This document shows, piece by piece, positions 48,491-61,100 of a DNA stretch of 64,000 nt. Below the pieces are notes generated by a model. That model was not told the origin of the DNA, made no database searches, and saw nothing but the letters and a program-made list of their open reading frames with translations. The DNA comes from Nepenthes gracilis. Taxonomy: Eukaryota > Streptophyta > Magnoliopsida > Caryophyllales > Nepenthaceae. Position 1 is the stretch's first letter. Every line of letters starts with the position of its first letter. Location: the NCBI GenBank assembly GCA_033239525.1, contig BSYO01000015.1, forward strand, positions 17,855,713-17,919,712, written 5' to 3'. The translations under genes were made by a program, and so were the position numbers.

Positions 48491-51400
48491 CGCATCAATA
48501 TTTAAAATTTAATATATCATATTATTGTTAAAAATTTTTTAAAACAACTATTTTAAATATTTTATAATATTTAAATTTAAACTATTAAATTTTAATTTAA
48601 TAACCCTATTAAAAAAATAAAATTCTACTTAAGAAAATATCCCTATTTTCGATGATGCCCATCTCAACCACCTTTTCTGTGTGCATATATGTCGACTAAT
48701 TTAATGAGAAGGATTGTTGGTAGCTGTGGGTACTTTTCAAGGTCCATAAAATACTAGTAGATTCATATGATACTAAATATTTTAATATAATTAAATTATT
48801 ATTATTTATTATATAGTACACATTTTTAATTTTTAATTTTTAATTTTTTTAAAATCGTATAGTGCCTAAAATTTTGTTCACTAAATCAAGTTTAAATTAT
48901 TTTAATATGATATCTAGCTTTAATACTTATATTTCTACTTTACTTCGTAAAATAATATTTTTTTATCTTTTTTAATTTTATTTTTTAATAAAAATATTAT
49001 AAAAAATTAAAAATAAGAAAGATATTTCGAAACAGGATATTTTGTGAAGTAGCATCCCTAATCTTCTCTCTCTTACTACTCTGGGTATTATTATTTTTAT
49101 AATATTTAAATTTTAATATATATGAGTAGTATTTTTTATATTAATACGTATTTAAAAATTTGAGCATATTATAGAGATAAAGCCTATTTATTTTTTTAAT
49201 TTTTAATTTTTATTTTTGAATGGGTGATCATCGTTGAACTGTTTTTAAATAATAAAAATTAATTATCATAAAATAATTAAATTTAATTATTATTTAAAAA
49301 TAAAATAATTAAAGTTGAGATTTAATGATGAGGATGGTTTATATTAAATAGTAGTTTTCTAAGGAAATTTGGGTCCCCCAAAAAAATTATCTACGGCCAA
49401 AAGGAGGACGCGTGGAGGCTGGACAAAATAGTGGCCGTTTTCGGATTACACGGGCTCGATTGAGTTCTGAATTTGATTTTGATAAGATAAATTCATGGCA
49501 TTTGATTGGTGGAATTTGGTATAAATAAATTATTTATTATTATAAAATAAACTACGAATAAAATAAGGAAAATAAATATCATATTATTTAATTTACACAA
49601 AAAAAACTAAAAAATTTTAAAAATAATATATTTTCTAAGAATTATATATATATTTTTAATAATTAATAACCTTAATAAATTTCTTGATAATATGCATAAT
49701 ATATAAAAATACATAACAATAAATTAAAAAATAAAACAAAATCACAATATATTGAATCTAAAAGTAACAATTCAACATGAAAAAAATTGATATTTTCATG
49801 TTTTTTGAATTCTTTGTTTTTGGGCTTTTGAGATAATTATAATAATGATTTGTATTACTATTGAGTTTTAAGATATATATATTTTTTGTAAGTTTTACAT
49901 ATACTATACATATTGATGTTCAAAAATAACTTAAGTAGGAATATTTGCTCGGTATTTGCATAAGTATTTGCTTGAGTAAAGCTCTTTTTAGTGGCACAAC
50001 TAAACTATACTGAAAGATAGCACGTGTATAATTAAGATAAAATATCTGTATCTAATGTACGTTTAATTGGGATAGTGTATTAGCTATACTGAATAATCAT
50101 ACCTGATACATATCTAAAAAATACACATACGTAAGTAATTTAACACAGTCACATATGATGAGCAATATGCTATAATAGTTTTTAAACTTCACCTTTTGGT
50201 GTTGAAATGGCAATTTTATTGTTTGAATGCTAAATACATTTTTAAATGGTTTGTTATATTTTTCCGAGCAATTTAAAGTATGAGTTATTATTCAAATCAC
50301 ATACAACAATGAATTAAGGGAGAAAAAGAAGTAGAAAAGTTGGCCAATTCTTATTCGTTTAATGACATTCTATTTTCTTTAATTTATTTTTTTATTGTTG
50401 ATTGTTCAATTTGCTTCAATTTATAATGAATTTGAAAATAATTTTGATAGATTGATTGTACCTACACTCATATTATAGTAAGAAATTTTCTTTAATTTAC
50501 TCATATCATAGACATGTTGTAACTATACTTGATACATTCTCCGGTCCGAATTATTTTATGAATTAGATAGCTAAAAATTATCCGATTGGTCTGATGCGGG
50601 TCCGGTTGCGCTCTTAATCTGCATCATATACAATACAATAAATGTATTGTCAAATGATTGGTGGGATTCACTTTCTGATATATCATTCGACACTTAAGTT
50701 AGTTATTTTTCTTTGAGGTAAAAAATAAAGGATGTAAGTGCAAATGCTTGCAATATTTGTGATGTGCACTTTATAAAAAATGTTTTAATGAGAAAGAGTT
50801 TGTGCACTTAAAGTGTCTTAAAGATTTATTTTTACTTAAGTGTCATCCCCTTTTCCTGTTAGGAATGGGGGATTTATATAGAAATTAGAGGTAGTTGACT
50901 TTTTCACCCAACCGCCTAAGGAACCATCGGATAGAAAAGTAGACACCATTCAATTGGCAGTTCCCAATTGATAACCAAATCTTTTGAGTCAAATAAGAGA
51001 AGGAAGCCGCTTCGATCGGTTAGAATTTGTTCCGTTTTCCTTCAGGAAGTAACGACTTGATAAGACTAATAGGTTCGTCCACCAATTTTGGACCACATGA
51101 GCCAATTGGGCTTCTATTCAATTATGGGCCAAATCTTCGACAGACTTTTCCTCTTGGACTGTCAGCAACTACACCCATCAGTATTCATAAATATATTGTC
51201 TTAGTTGTTATAAATGATTTTCTTTAATTTACTTTCTTGTTATGGATTGCTCAATTTGCCTCAATCCAAGTAAAAACCGAGTGATCCTTTTGTTATATAA
51301 TTTTTTATCTATGAATGTATTTTATCATCTAATCTATTCATAAATTCAAACAAAAGGTTCAGCCCGTTGATCCTGGTGGACATTTATTCTTAACATTATA

Positions 51401-52686
51401 TGAAAAAAATTCAAGTAAACCGATTCGAACAATAACGATCCAATAAGAGTGAAAGAACAGCTACTAACTACTCTATGAATAAACATTACCACATACTACT
51501 TATGACAATTATCTTATCAAAAATTTCTAATCAAACGAGTTAATAATTATCCAATTAGGAATAAATTAGAACAAAATAGTATTTTCAATCCTCCTCTGCA
51601 TCAGAAAAGGGTATCACCAGCTCAAATCATCATCCATAGCTTAAGAGCCAAGTCTCGACGTTATCATACTAAATCTGCCATTGATTTCCTGGTTCGTTTC
51701 ACATCAGAGCTTCTGTTTGCAAGCCACCATTGTTTTCCACGAGCCTGGTTCAAAGGCAATTGCTTTACGTGCAGAGAAAATGTCATATTCCAGGGCAAAG
51801 GTAGGGGATGGTATAAGAAGATGAAAATTAAAATGACAACATATAGGTAAAAACAATGAATATAGCTTTAAATCCTACTAAATGGGGTAATTTTATAATT
51901 CTACACGATTTGATCAATTAGCCCTTCCTCTATGTTAATGGATCTAGTTTTGAATCCTCCTGTGTATTACAAATGGAAAGAATTTTATCTGGACACCTTA
52001 AATGATGAATATTATAACAATATAATAAAACATGTTAGACTCTCTTTATATAGTCCTAACCATCTAAGTTGTCATGATAAAAATTATCACCGTCTGGGGG
52101 TACAAAATAAATTTAACACAAATGCCCGGCTTTCCCATACAATTGACTCAATCCCCACAAATTAATTCTACCTCAACTCCTACAATAGAATAAATATAAA
52201 AGGAACGGCTAAGATTATAACAAGTTAAAATATATTAAACTCATTTTATAATCTTATTTGCCTGGGTTGTCATGATAAAATTTTTACTGTTAGAAGTATT
52301 AACTAACTTTAAAATGAATGCCTAGCCACAGTTCCAAACAATGAAATCATTTCTCATACAATTGACCCTGCCTACAAATTGAGAATATTAAAGGATCAAA
52401 AGAAAGATCCCGTTATCCCAATATGATATTGATCCAGAACTCTCAAATAATTCTGTAAGACGAGTCTCAACTTGTTCTAGCAAAGGCACAACTATTGAGC
52501 TGAAGACAGAAAGTCAGAAAGGTTACTTTTCCTATCCAAATTGCTCTTTTTTCTGACCAAAGGCAAATGATTGGGCTTAACTAGAAGACCAACAGTGTGC
52601 TGATGATACCTGCCATGCTCTAAATGGAACAGTGTGGTTGAAGAGGCCAAAATCTGCATCTCCAGCTTCATAAAGGCAACTGCCTC
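48491..52686. other. AT-rich intergenic DNA with one repeat fragment
   Basis: Mostly very AT-rich and featureless. About 50545-51260 is a more complex block beginning with an inverted-repeat-family arm (TTATGAATTAGATAGCTAAAA) and continuing with CATTCGACACTTAAGTTAGT (50684-50703), GGATTTATATAG and GCCAATTGGGCTTC. It is probably a degraded LTR or DNA-element fragment. No gene or RNA gene is visible. Confidence 0.45.
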
Positions 52687-53238
52687 TGTAACATTCCGGA
52701 TGTTTTGAATATAATTTCAGTTTTCATGATTTGGGCAGCCCGCGGCGGGTTGACCGGCATGGTCATGGCAACTATGGTATCAGAGAAAAAGTTTTCTAAA
52801 CCTACATTGAGAATTCTAGGAGTCGATGATATTTAGAAAATATTGAGCGACTGAGATTTGGGACTTGATTTTATTTTGATGGTACTAAGCCATATTATTT
52901 TGGGCGGTTACCTGAGATCATGTCAGAACAGGAAAGTGTTAGTGCCACTGCTGGGATATCAACTTGCGAGGCTGATCAGGCTGGAGGTTTAGCTGGCATT
53001 TACGGTGCACGCTCAACCAGATGACTGATCCAATAAATCAAGAAAAAGTGATAGAACTTGAGACTGAGGCTGAAATCAAGAAGAAATGCCCACATCTTTT
53101 CAAGGATTAAAGTGCGTAATTTGAGGATAACATTCTTTTGAGGGAGGAGGAATATAACATTCCCGATGTTTCTGATATAGTTTTGAGTTTTCATGATCTA
53201 GGTGGCCAACGGCAAGCCAACCGTACCAGGTCATGGCA
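52687..53238 (+). mobile_element. Candidate TRIM (miniature LTR retrotransposon), 552 bp
   Basis: Two direct repeats of about 85 bp, 52687-52770 and 53153-53238, both read (TG/TA)TAACATTCC(G/C)GATGTTT... and end GGTCATGGCA. Four bases after the first repeat is TGGTATCAGAG (52775-52785), the usual primer site for initiator tRNA-Met. Just before the second repeat is the purine tract GAGGGAGGAGG (53140-53150). Flanking pentamers GCCTC (52682-52686) and TCCTC (53239-53243) match at 4 of 5. LTR, primer site, short interior, polypurine tract and LTR in this order and size fit a TRIM. The interior has a short open stretch from ATGTCAGAACAGG (about 52920) with no known domain. Confidence 0.7.
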
Positions 53239-54015
53239 TCCTCACTCATTGCCAAACAAAATAATAATTTGACAAGTAAATCAAGGGCCTCTAGGGCAAT
53301 GATAAACACAATAGCAATCCCAACTCAAGCAAAGAGTCTCCATCTCAGCTTTTATAAAAAGAATTGATGAAAAAAGACAGATCTTGATGCATTGACAATG
53401 GCATCTGATCATCTTTCTTTCTTTTTGTTATGTCTATCATATCTTCGAATACAAGTATGACCTGATTCCCTTTTTCAAGTTTTCTAGGAGCTCTCTCTCT
53501 GGAATTTGGCATTGTCCGGATAGTTCAAGATCTCAGAGTTAAGTCGGCTTAAGAGGATGCACTTTCAAATAGGGGTTCAATGCAGCTAATACAATTTGTG
53601 TGGACTTCTCACGGGCTCCAAATCGTCTGATTTGTGAGCTTGAACCATAAGCATGCTCCTATAGGATATTAGAAGACTTCGCTAACGGGTACGTAAGAAG
53701 GTGAGGGGGTTTCAGTAGATGATATTGGTCAATAGTTTGCGAAGTGTGAAATTGCATCATGTTGATGACTACGAGCTGAATATATGGGTTGTCAAAGGCA
53801 AGCAAAATGCAAAGTTTCATAAATGCTAGGGCAACACAATATGGGATTACATAACTGGTGTCCTTTAAAAGTGCCTAATCAAATCAGCGTTGTCAAAGGC
53901 ACAGGGTGCACCTAAAGGGGCTGAAGTATCCAAATGCTTGAGGAGCTAGGTGTCATGGTCCAATTTTAATAGCCATAAAATCGTGCGATGCGTTTGTTCT
54001 CGTTGGGAACCGGAT
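53239..54015. other. Intergenic DNA, no gene seen
   Basis: Moderately AT-rich spacer. A stretch around 53790-53950 has GTTGTCAAAGGC twice (near 53788 and 53889) with GGTGCACCTAAAGG, words reminiscent of a dispersed plant DNA element. No borders could be set. Confidence 0.4.
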
Positions 54016-54448
54016 GCTAGTTGAGTTGACCTGTCACACATTTAAGTATAATGGTCGATCTTGGAACACAATTACAAGCAAGTAATCTGATACGTGCTCT
54101 ATGGCCGTATTATAGTAATGGAGGGCGTGAGGGTGAGATTGATGCGGAGATGGGAGCTCTGACAGAGAAGATAAGGGAAAATTCAAATTTTGAATTTGAA
54201 TCAAAGAACCCCTTATATTTTTCAATTCTAATTCTATAATCAAAATAAATACTTACAACTTTCCAATGTGCAGGCGGAAAACTAAAATCTACAACAACAG
54301 GAATGGAAAAAACGAAAACTAAAGCGGCGGAAGTGTTGAATGGCCCGATAAGGATGGGCCCATTTTTAAATTGTTAAAGCCCGAATGAGGCCCATATGAA
54401 AACCCATTGGGCCAGCGGGCAACGTAAAAGGTACAGAGCATGATCACA

Positions 54449-54473
54449 TGCGGTGAGCGTGGATCGAACACGC

Positions 54474-54516
<43 letters not shown>

Positions 54517-54521
54517 CCCGC
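54449..54521 (-). tRNA. tRNA-Phe (GAA)
   Basis: The complement reads GCGGGGATAGCTCAGTTGGG, then GAGCGTCAGACTGAAGATCT, then GAAGGTCGCGTGTTCGATCC and ACGCTCACCGCA. The acceptor stem GCGGGGA pairs with TCACCGC (one mismatched-looking pair near the base), the D-loop is standard, the anticodon loop is CTGAAGA with anticodon GAA, and the T-loop is TTCGATC. There is no intron and CCA is not encoded, as expected for a nuclear gene. Internal A and B boxes (TAGCTCAGTTGGG and GTTCGATCC) are intact. Confidence 0.95.
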
Positions 54522-55042
54522 TGGAATAGTCACAGTATCCTGATATATTATAACTAATGATAGTTTGCTAGTATAATCCATTTATAACTCTTCTTTATGT
54601 ATATAAGGCATATCAATATTTTAAAAAATAACATTGATGCATCTCTAAATTTAAATTATTGATGCTAATTGATAATCACTGTCACACATTTTTTAATCGA
54701 TCTTAGAACACAAGCAAGTAATCGATTTCTATGGCCGTAAAATGATAATAGAGGCATGAGGGTGAGATTGATGCGGAAAGGAGCTCTAACAGAAAATAAA
54801 GGAAAATTCAAATTTTGAATTTGAATCAAAGAAATTTAATTTTTAATTCTTTCTATAATCAAAATAAATAAGACAACTTTCCAATGTAATAGGCGGAAAA
54901 CTAAAATCTATACAACAGGAATGGAAAAAAAAAACTAAAGCGGCGGAATGTTGAATGGCCCGATAAGGATGGGCCCAATATATTTTGTTAAAGAATGAGG
55001 CCCAAAAAACCCATTAAACGGCCTAACAAAGGTACAGAGCAT

Positions 55043-55114
55043 GATTGTGAGCGTGATTAGAAGTTGCGACCTTCAGATCTTCAGTCTGACACTCTCCCAA
55101 CTGAGCTAGTGGCT
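55043..55114 (-). pseudogene. Decayed tRNA-Phe in the duplicated copy
   Basis: It matches the intact tRNA-Phe through the anticodon arm and part of the D arm (complement CTGAAGATCTGAAGGTCGC, anticodon GAA kept). The T-arm region is altered (GTTCGATCC lost) and the acceptor end reads CCACTAGCTCAG rather than GCGGGGATAGCTC. Neither the acceptor stem nor the B box can form, so it should not be transcribed or fold. Confidence 0.85.
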
Positions 55115-55225
55115 GGAATAGTCACAGCATCCTGATATATTATAACTAATGATAGTTTGCTAGTATAATCCATTTATAACTCTTCTTTATTTATATAAGG
55201 CATATCAATATTTTAAAAAATAAAT

Positions 55226-57642
55226 CAGTTTAGAGATAGAAAATTGAGTTTCAATTAGTATATTTAGCTAGGGAGTGATTTAGATAAATGGAAGCCTCGT
55301 GAGAAGGAGGTTCAAAGATAATGGTTCCTCCCTGGGAGAGTGGTTATTCTTTCTTGTAGATGGAAAAATTGCATTTATGTAATATGTAAATAGTATTTTT
55401 GGATTAAATATTTTGAATGGTGTATTGAATATAAAGAGTTGTGATTTTTAGCTTTATGATAAAAATTATTGCTTGTTTCTCTGTCAAATTACACCTTTTT
55501 CAAGTAGTTAGGGTGTGATAGATTGATGATTATGTAGGCTTGCTTATTGAATTGGGACTGTTGAGAAAATATTCCTATCCTACATTTGCAAGCTTGTCAA
55601 AGGGGTGGCTTTCACAACCTGTATTTTGCTAATAAATCTAGGTTGTGCCATCTGGGCCTTGAGTTGCGAGAACTTTTCATTGGGTTGCTACCTCTGGGTT
55701 GGTCTTCCTTACATGCCGAATCTTGGACCGACCCATGGACTACCGGACCAATCAAATATAAATAAAATAAACCTTATACAAAAAAATATAATTATATATG
55801 TAAAATATGTCATAATGCTCACTTATTATTAGTTGCAGTAGTTATAATTATTTCGATACTATTTTAGATAATTACTTCATATATCAATACACCACTTTGT
55901 TCCCATTTGGATACATATGGGCTTGTATATACACTTATTTTATATTTGCCGAAAAATTGTTTTATAAATTTAGTTTACATCATTTATCAATTTGGTTTGA
56001 CAAATAGATTTAGACCACTTCAATACATGCGTGATGGAATTTGAACTCGTTTATCGTATGTAAAATAATTAATTCAAATCCTCAATATATTTAGAGGTTG
56101 CTTTACCCATTATTAAGCTAAACACACTTATTTTTACTAATATGAGCTTGAATTATAAAAATAAAGTTTAAGTCAAATTATTTCATTGTATCAAATAAGT
56201 AGAGTCATATCCAAATTTATGCAAAATTAAAGTTGATTAAATTTACATTATCATTACTACATTATCATAGAAATCTATTATGTCATTTTATTGTTATGGG
56301 CATGGCTTAAATCCATTACCACCATCCCATCAGCTCATTCAAGAGGTGCTCATATGACGCTGCGTTATAACTGTTAGATAGAGATTTAACGTTTTTTGTT
56401 AATTATTTTATTAAAAAATATTTTATTTTATTTTTTAATAATAAAAATAATAGACATTAAATTTTCATCAAACTGCAGCGCCCCGTTCACCTCATGGGCT
56501 ACCCATCACACCATCACCACTATTACCACTTTTATTGCTTATTAGGCACTATTTTTTTTTTTATTGTGATGAAAACAAATGAATTTTTAAGGAAATTAAT
56601 TTTTTAAAGGAAATTAATGTAAACATCTAGCCATAATAACTTCATACATATTATTAAAATACAACTAATATTTGGTATTTTGAAATTTTTTAAAAACTTA
56701 ATTTTAAATACGAGGCAAATGTATTTTATTTTTTTGATGAATCAAAATAGCCATCTTCCCATATTATTGCTCAATATTATTCATGCAAATACTTATATCA
56801 AAATTATCAAAAATATATGCAAATTTTATTTTATTTTAATTTTTTTATTTTTCTCATATTTATTTCTTTTCATACCAATTTTAATAATCTTAATATAAAT
56901 AGATATATAAATAAAATATTATTTTTATGCCATAAATATACCAATAATAATTAATACACTTCATTTGTTGCCTATAATTGGGCATCTTTTAATTGAGTCA
57001 ATTAGATTTAATGTATTGCTTTTTCCCATCCCCGTTTTGATGACTAAGATATAACAAATTCTTTATTTTTCATTATTGTAATAATAATAATAATTTAATT
57101 TTATCAAATATATACTCAACATTTAATATTTTTCTTTAATTATAATATAAATACTTTAATTTTAATGTTAGGATATTAGCTGTTTCTAATTCTACAATGT
57201 TTTATTTTTATGGAGATAAAATGAAGATATTTAAAAAAAGAATATAATTGATAATCTGAAAACGTTGAATTAAGAGTTAAAAAGGTAGATAAATAGTTAA
57301 TAGAATTAACAATGTCGTACGAAAAAAAAAATTATTAAGTTGTAATGCTTTGAATGTTAGCCCAAATTTTCAAATCTCGTTGATTTTGTAAGCCAAAAGG
57401 GTAGAAAATCACGTTGATATTATCATCATCATTGGTCGTGTGAATATCTGTGTTGGGTTCAGTTTTATGAACTTTTTCTATTTCGATTCCCAATAGCGAA
57501 ACTCCATCTTCAACAAGAATTGAAGCAGTTTTTCTGGAATGAATCTGCTGGAAAAAATTGGGGAAGCGTGAGGTTGTAAGATTGTTTTGGTTGATGAATG
57601 CGTGTTGATGAGAGAGAAAGAAAAGGATAGAGGAGGAGGCCA
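55226..57642. other. AT-rich spacer and upstream region of MUCI70
   Basis: Mostly AT-rich with long A/T runs. About 55540-55760 is a GC-richer fragment (GGGTTGGTCTTCCTTACATG, GGACTACCGGACC) that may be repeat debris. The last few hundred bases before 57643 should hold the promoter and leader of the plus-strand MUCI70 gene. I see no gene of its own here. Confidence 0.45.
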
Positions 57643-58080
57643 ATGACTGGGGGGTCATTGGGTCTGCGATCGGCAAGTTATGGGTCATTGCAGCAACACC
57701 TGCAAATCAGTCTGTTGCCCAATTCATTTCCGTCGCCGCCGCCTCCGCCGCTGCTCTTGATCCCTCGTAAGCCTGGTAAGATGACGAAGGACAAGGAGAG
57801 GTTGTTTCCTTGGATTTGCAAGTTCGCTGGCCGGAAGAAAGTCGGAATGCTTTTTCTCTGCGTCCTTTCTGCCGCCGTTTTCGGATGGGTCTTGTATGTG
57901 GGCAAAGGTTTGATTTGTTTTTCTGACTTCTTGTTCTGATACTGCATTGCTCAATTTATTGTCAATTTCCTGAGAAATTCTACTAGTGGTTTTGGATGAT
58001 TATTTTTTGTGTAGCGGTGGTTAGGCCTACTTCTTTCAAACGAAAATAATGCCTTGTATATGCAGACGTGAGATTTCTAG

Positions 58081-58112
<32 letters not shown>

Positions 58113-61100
58113 GGCTGGGTAAAATATAGAAGGGGGAGGGGGATTTATCAAATCTAACACGATTATGCTTGATATTTTTGGTTTTTTGTTGATAGTAGTC
58201 ACTCAAAAGTTCTCTCCAAGTGCCTTAAATCAATTGTTTTGTCCTTTTGATTCTGGGTAAAGTTGTGTGGAGGGGGGGGGGGGGCGCAATTGAACCTGAG
58301 AGCTTTTGACCCCCGGGAATCAGTATTTATCAACTCCACTAAGGCCCCATTGCTGATGATTAATTTGTTAGCTGAATTTGGATGACACTTTGGTATAATT
58401 TGAGAATTTATTCTATTTTGGTGGGTGTGACTCTTTTCCACCACTACCTTGATGCTTTCCGTTGTTGTCTAAGGTCCAAGATTTTAGTCTTTTTGGTTAT
58501 TGATCCGGCAATAGAGAAGTAGGGGATTGGTTGTCGAGGTTGTAGTTGAGGTGACCTATCAATGGTATCTTTGCAGAGTTGATTTCCATATCTAAACCTC
58601 TCTAATCTTAACATGGGGGATATTATGCACTTTTGCTTGCATAGTGTGGTGGTTTGATTTGGAGCAGCTTTTGCCAGTGTGTCAATCTGATTGTGGCCGC
58701 TGCAACTGCGGCAGTGAACCAGAAGGGTGTGTCTTTAGGATACTCAAACCAAGTTGAGTTCATTTGATGAGAACATTTCAGCCTTGCTTTTTCAATTGTG
58801 GCCTTGCTCTTTCAATGGGGGGTATTTACATTGCCACCGTATCATGTTTTGTAATATCTCTCAACTGATCTTCAAGGCTTTGGTTTAAAAGGAGTTTGTT
58901 CTTATTGTGATGTGACTTGCAAGGCTGAGCCTTGACTCCATAGAAAGATTGCTCCATTGTGATATAGAGGTTATGGATTCAAAGCCTGAAAATAATTTGT
59001 TTGAAATGCAGGAGTAATATATATTTAATCTTTCCCAGAGCTCTTAATATGGGGCCACCCTTTTTATCTCATGCAACACTTAAAGAAATAATATTGTTGT
59101 TATATTCCAGGTGAAGATGCACCAGACCATGTTCCGAGTGTTAGACTTAGTAACAGAACAGCTCTGAGTTATGAAGAATCAGTTGCATATGGAGTACAAA
59201 ATACAAGCCCTGAGTATTTTGCAGGCTATGTGCTTCCCCCTGGAAATCCTTGTGAAAATTTTGTATCACCGCCTCCACCAGCTGATAAGAAAAGAACTGG
59301 ACCGCGACGTAAGTTTTAGCTTTTAAAAACTGTTTTATGGCCTCATTGTTAACTATGCCTATTGTGGAGTTATATACGCAGATTGCTGAATTTTTTTAGC
59401 TCAGATGCTTTTTTATTTCCTTTCAGCATGTCCAGTCTGCTACCTTCCTGTTGAAGAAGCCATTGCGTTGATGCCCAGGGCCCCATCGCACTCCCCTGTG
59501 CTTCGTAATTTGACCTATTTCTATGAGGAGCACTCATCGAAGACTGAGTTTGGGGGCTCTGATTTCGGTGGATATCCTTCTCTGAAGCAGAGGAATGATT
59601 CATTTGATGTAAGAGAGTCAATGACTGTGCACTGTGGGTATGGTCTATCATTTCATCATTCTTTGTTGGGCAATTCTCGCGGTCCTCAAGTTTTGCATGT
59701 TTTTTTGAATATTTATCTCTTGAAGTACAATCCACGGCAAGATGATTCTTTCTCATTGTGTTTCAACGAATGACTTTGTATTTGTCAGATTTGTCAGAGG
59801 AACTAAGCCTGGCCATGGGACCGGATTTGATATTGCTGATGCTGACCTTCTAGATATGGAGCAGTGCCGTGGGATAGTTGTCGCGTCAGCAATATTTGGT
59901 ACTGCTACTGACCTTAAAGTATCCACCCTTTGTGCAATAGTTGATGGTATGCTAATTTATCTTTTGCTATGCTTGTCAGGGAACTTTGACTTGTTACGAC
60001 AACCCAAAAATATTAGTGATGCTGCTCGAAAGAATGTCTGTTTCTATATGTTTTTGGATGAAGAAACAGAAGAATATCTGAGGAATACTAGTATTCTGGA
60101 TCAAAGCAAGAATGTTGGGCTGTGGAGAATTGTTCTTGTTCGTAACCTTCCTTACACCGATCCAAGGCGAAATGGGAAGGTAAACCTTCCGGGTGTGGTT
60201 GAGCTGGATAAATTTAACTCTTCTCATTTCATTTGGAGAGATTTTAGTTTCTAGTTGTGACTGTTGCTGTCTTTTTTTTTTTTTTTTTTTTTTTTTGGGA
60301 CATGAGAAATATATGCTATGCCATCAATTTATGCTGATTAAAAGATGCTTTGCCCAAAATCTATCCAAATGTTTTAATCTAACCATTGAGGGTATAAATT
60401 TGGTAAAGTATGTTGCTCCATCATGACTTGGGAGTCAAGGATCAAACTACCAAAAGAGCCTCTTTGTGATGTAAGGGTAAGGTTATAGTTGTGTACATCT
60501 TGCCCTCTTAGACCTTGCAATGCAGGAGCCTCCTGCGTAGGAAGCTTTTTATTTTAGTCTTACCATTGACCGGAAAGATGGGCAATTTTTATGTTGACGT
60601 AATTGCTGCTTATATTTCCAATCAATTAGAAAGGGATGCCTCCATTCTACCTGGATAGTTCACTCAGTATTTCTTTTTCCGGAAGTTCACCATACTCTTG
60701 CGCTTTTTACCACATCAACGAACCATTGTTCTGGCGTGAGCTGTTTAAGCATTCTTGCGTCTGTTTGTCAGGATGAGCTCTTTTATGATGTATCTGTATG
60801 CCATTAGGTAATAAAGATTGGTGTTATAGGTTAGCAAGATATATTCTCATGCTTTTAAGTTAGAATGAAGATAATTCAGTTGGGATGTGCTCTATGCACT
60901 TTTATTAAGTGGAAATCATCAGTTATTGATAATTTCTTTATCCTTTTTCTCTGGAACTAATAATGGCAATTTTGCTGACTTACTTCCCCTTGTACTGGCA
61001 GAAGAACTTGGGGCCTGTTTAGCATTGCTTTTGAAATAACTTTTGTGAAAAAATATAAATTAGGTTTTTTCAAAAATTCCATGGAAAACTGATTGAGGTT

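Larger units (their letters stand above)
54020..55225. repeat. Tandem segmental duplication carrying tRNA-Phe
   Basis: Copy 1 (about 54020-54635) and copy 2 (about 54675-55225) align over their length. Shared words include GGTGAGATTGATGCGGA, AAATTCAAATTTTGAATTTG, AATGGCCCGATAAGGATGGG, GGTACAGAGCATGAT and CATCCTGATATATTATAACT-type sequence. Copy 2 is shorter because of many small deletions spread along it, some inside the tRNA. The offset between matching points changes from about 650 to about 593. Confidence 0.85.

Noticed and set aside
55043..55114. A second functional tRNA-Phe
   Set aside because: The acceptor stem and T-arm are destroyed, so only a pseudogene can be supported.
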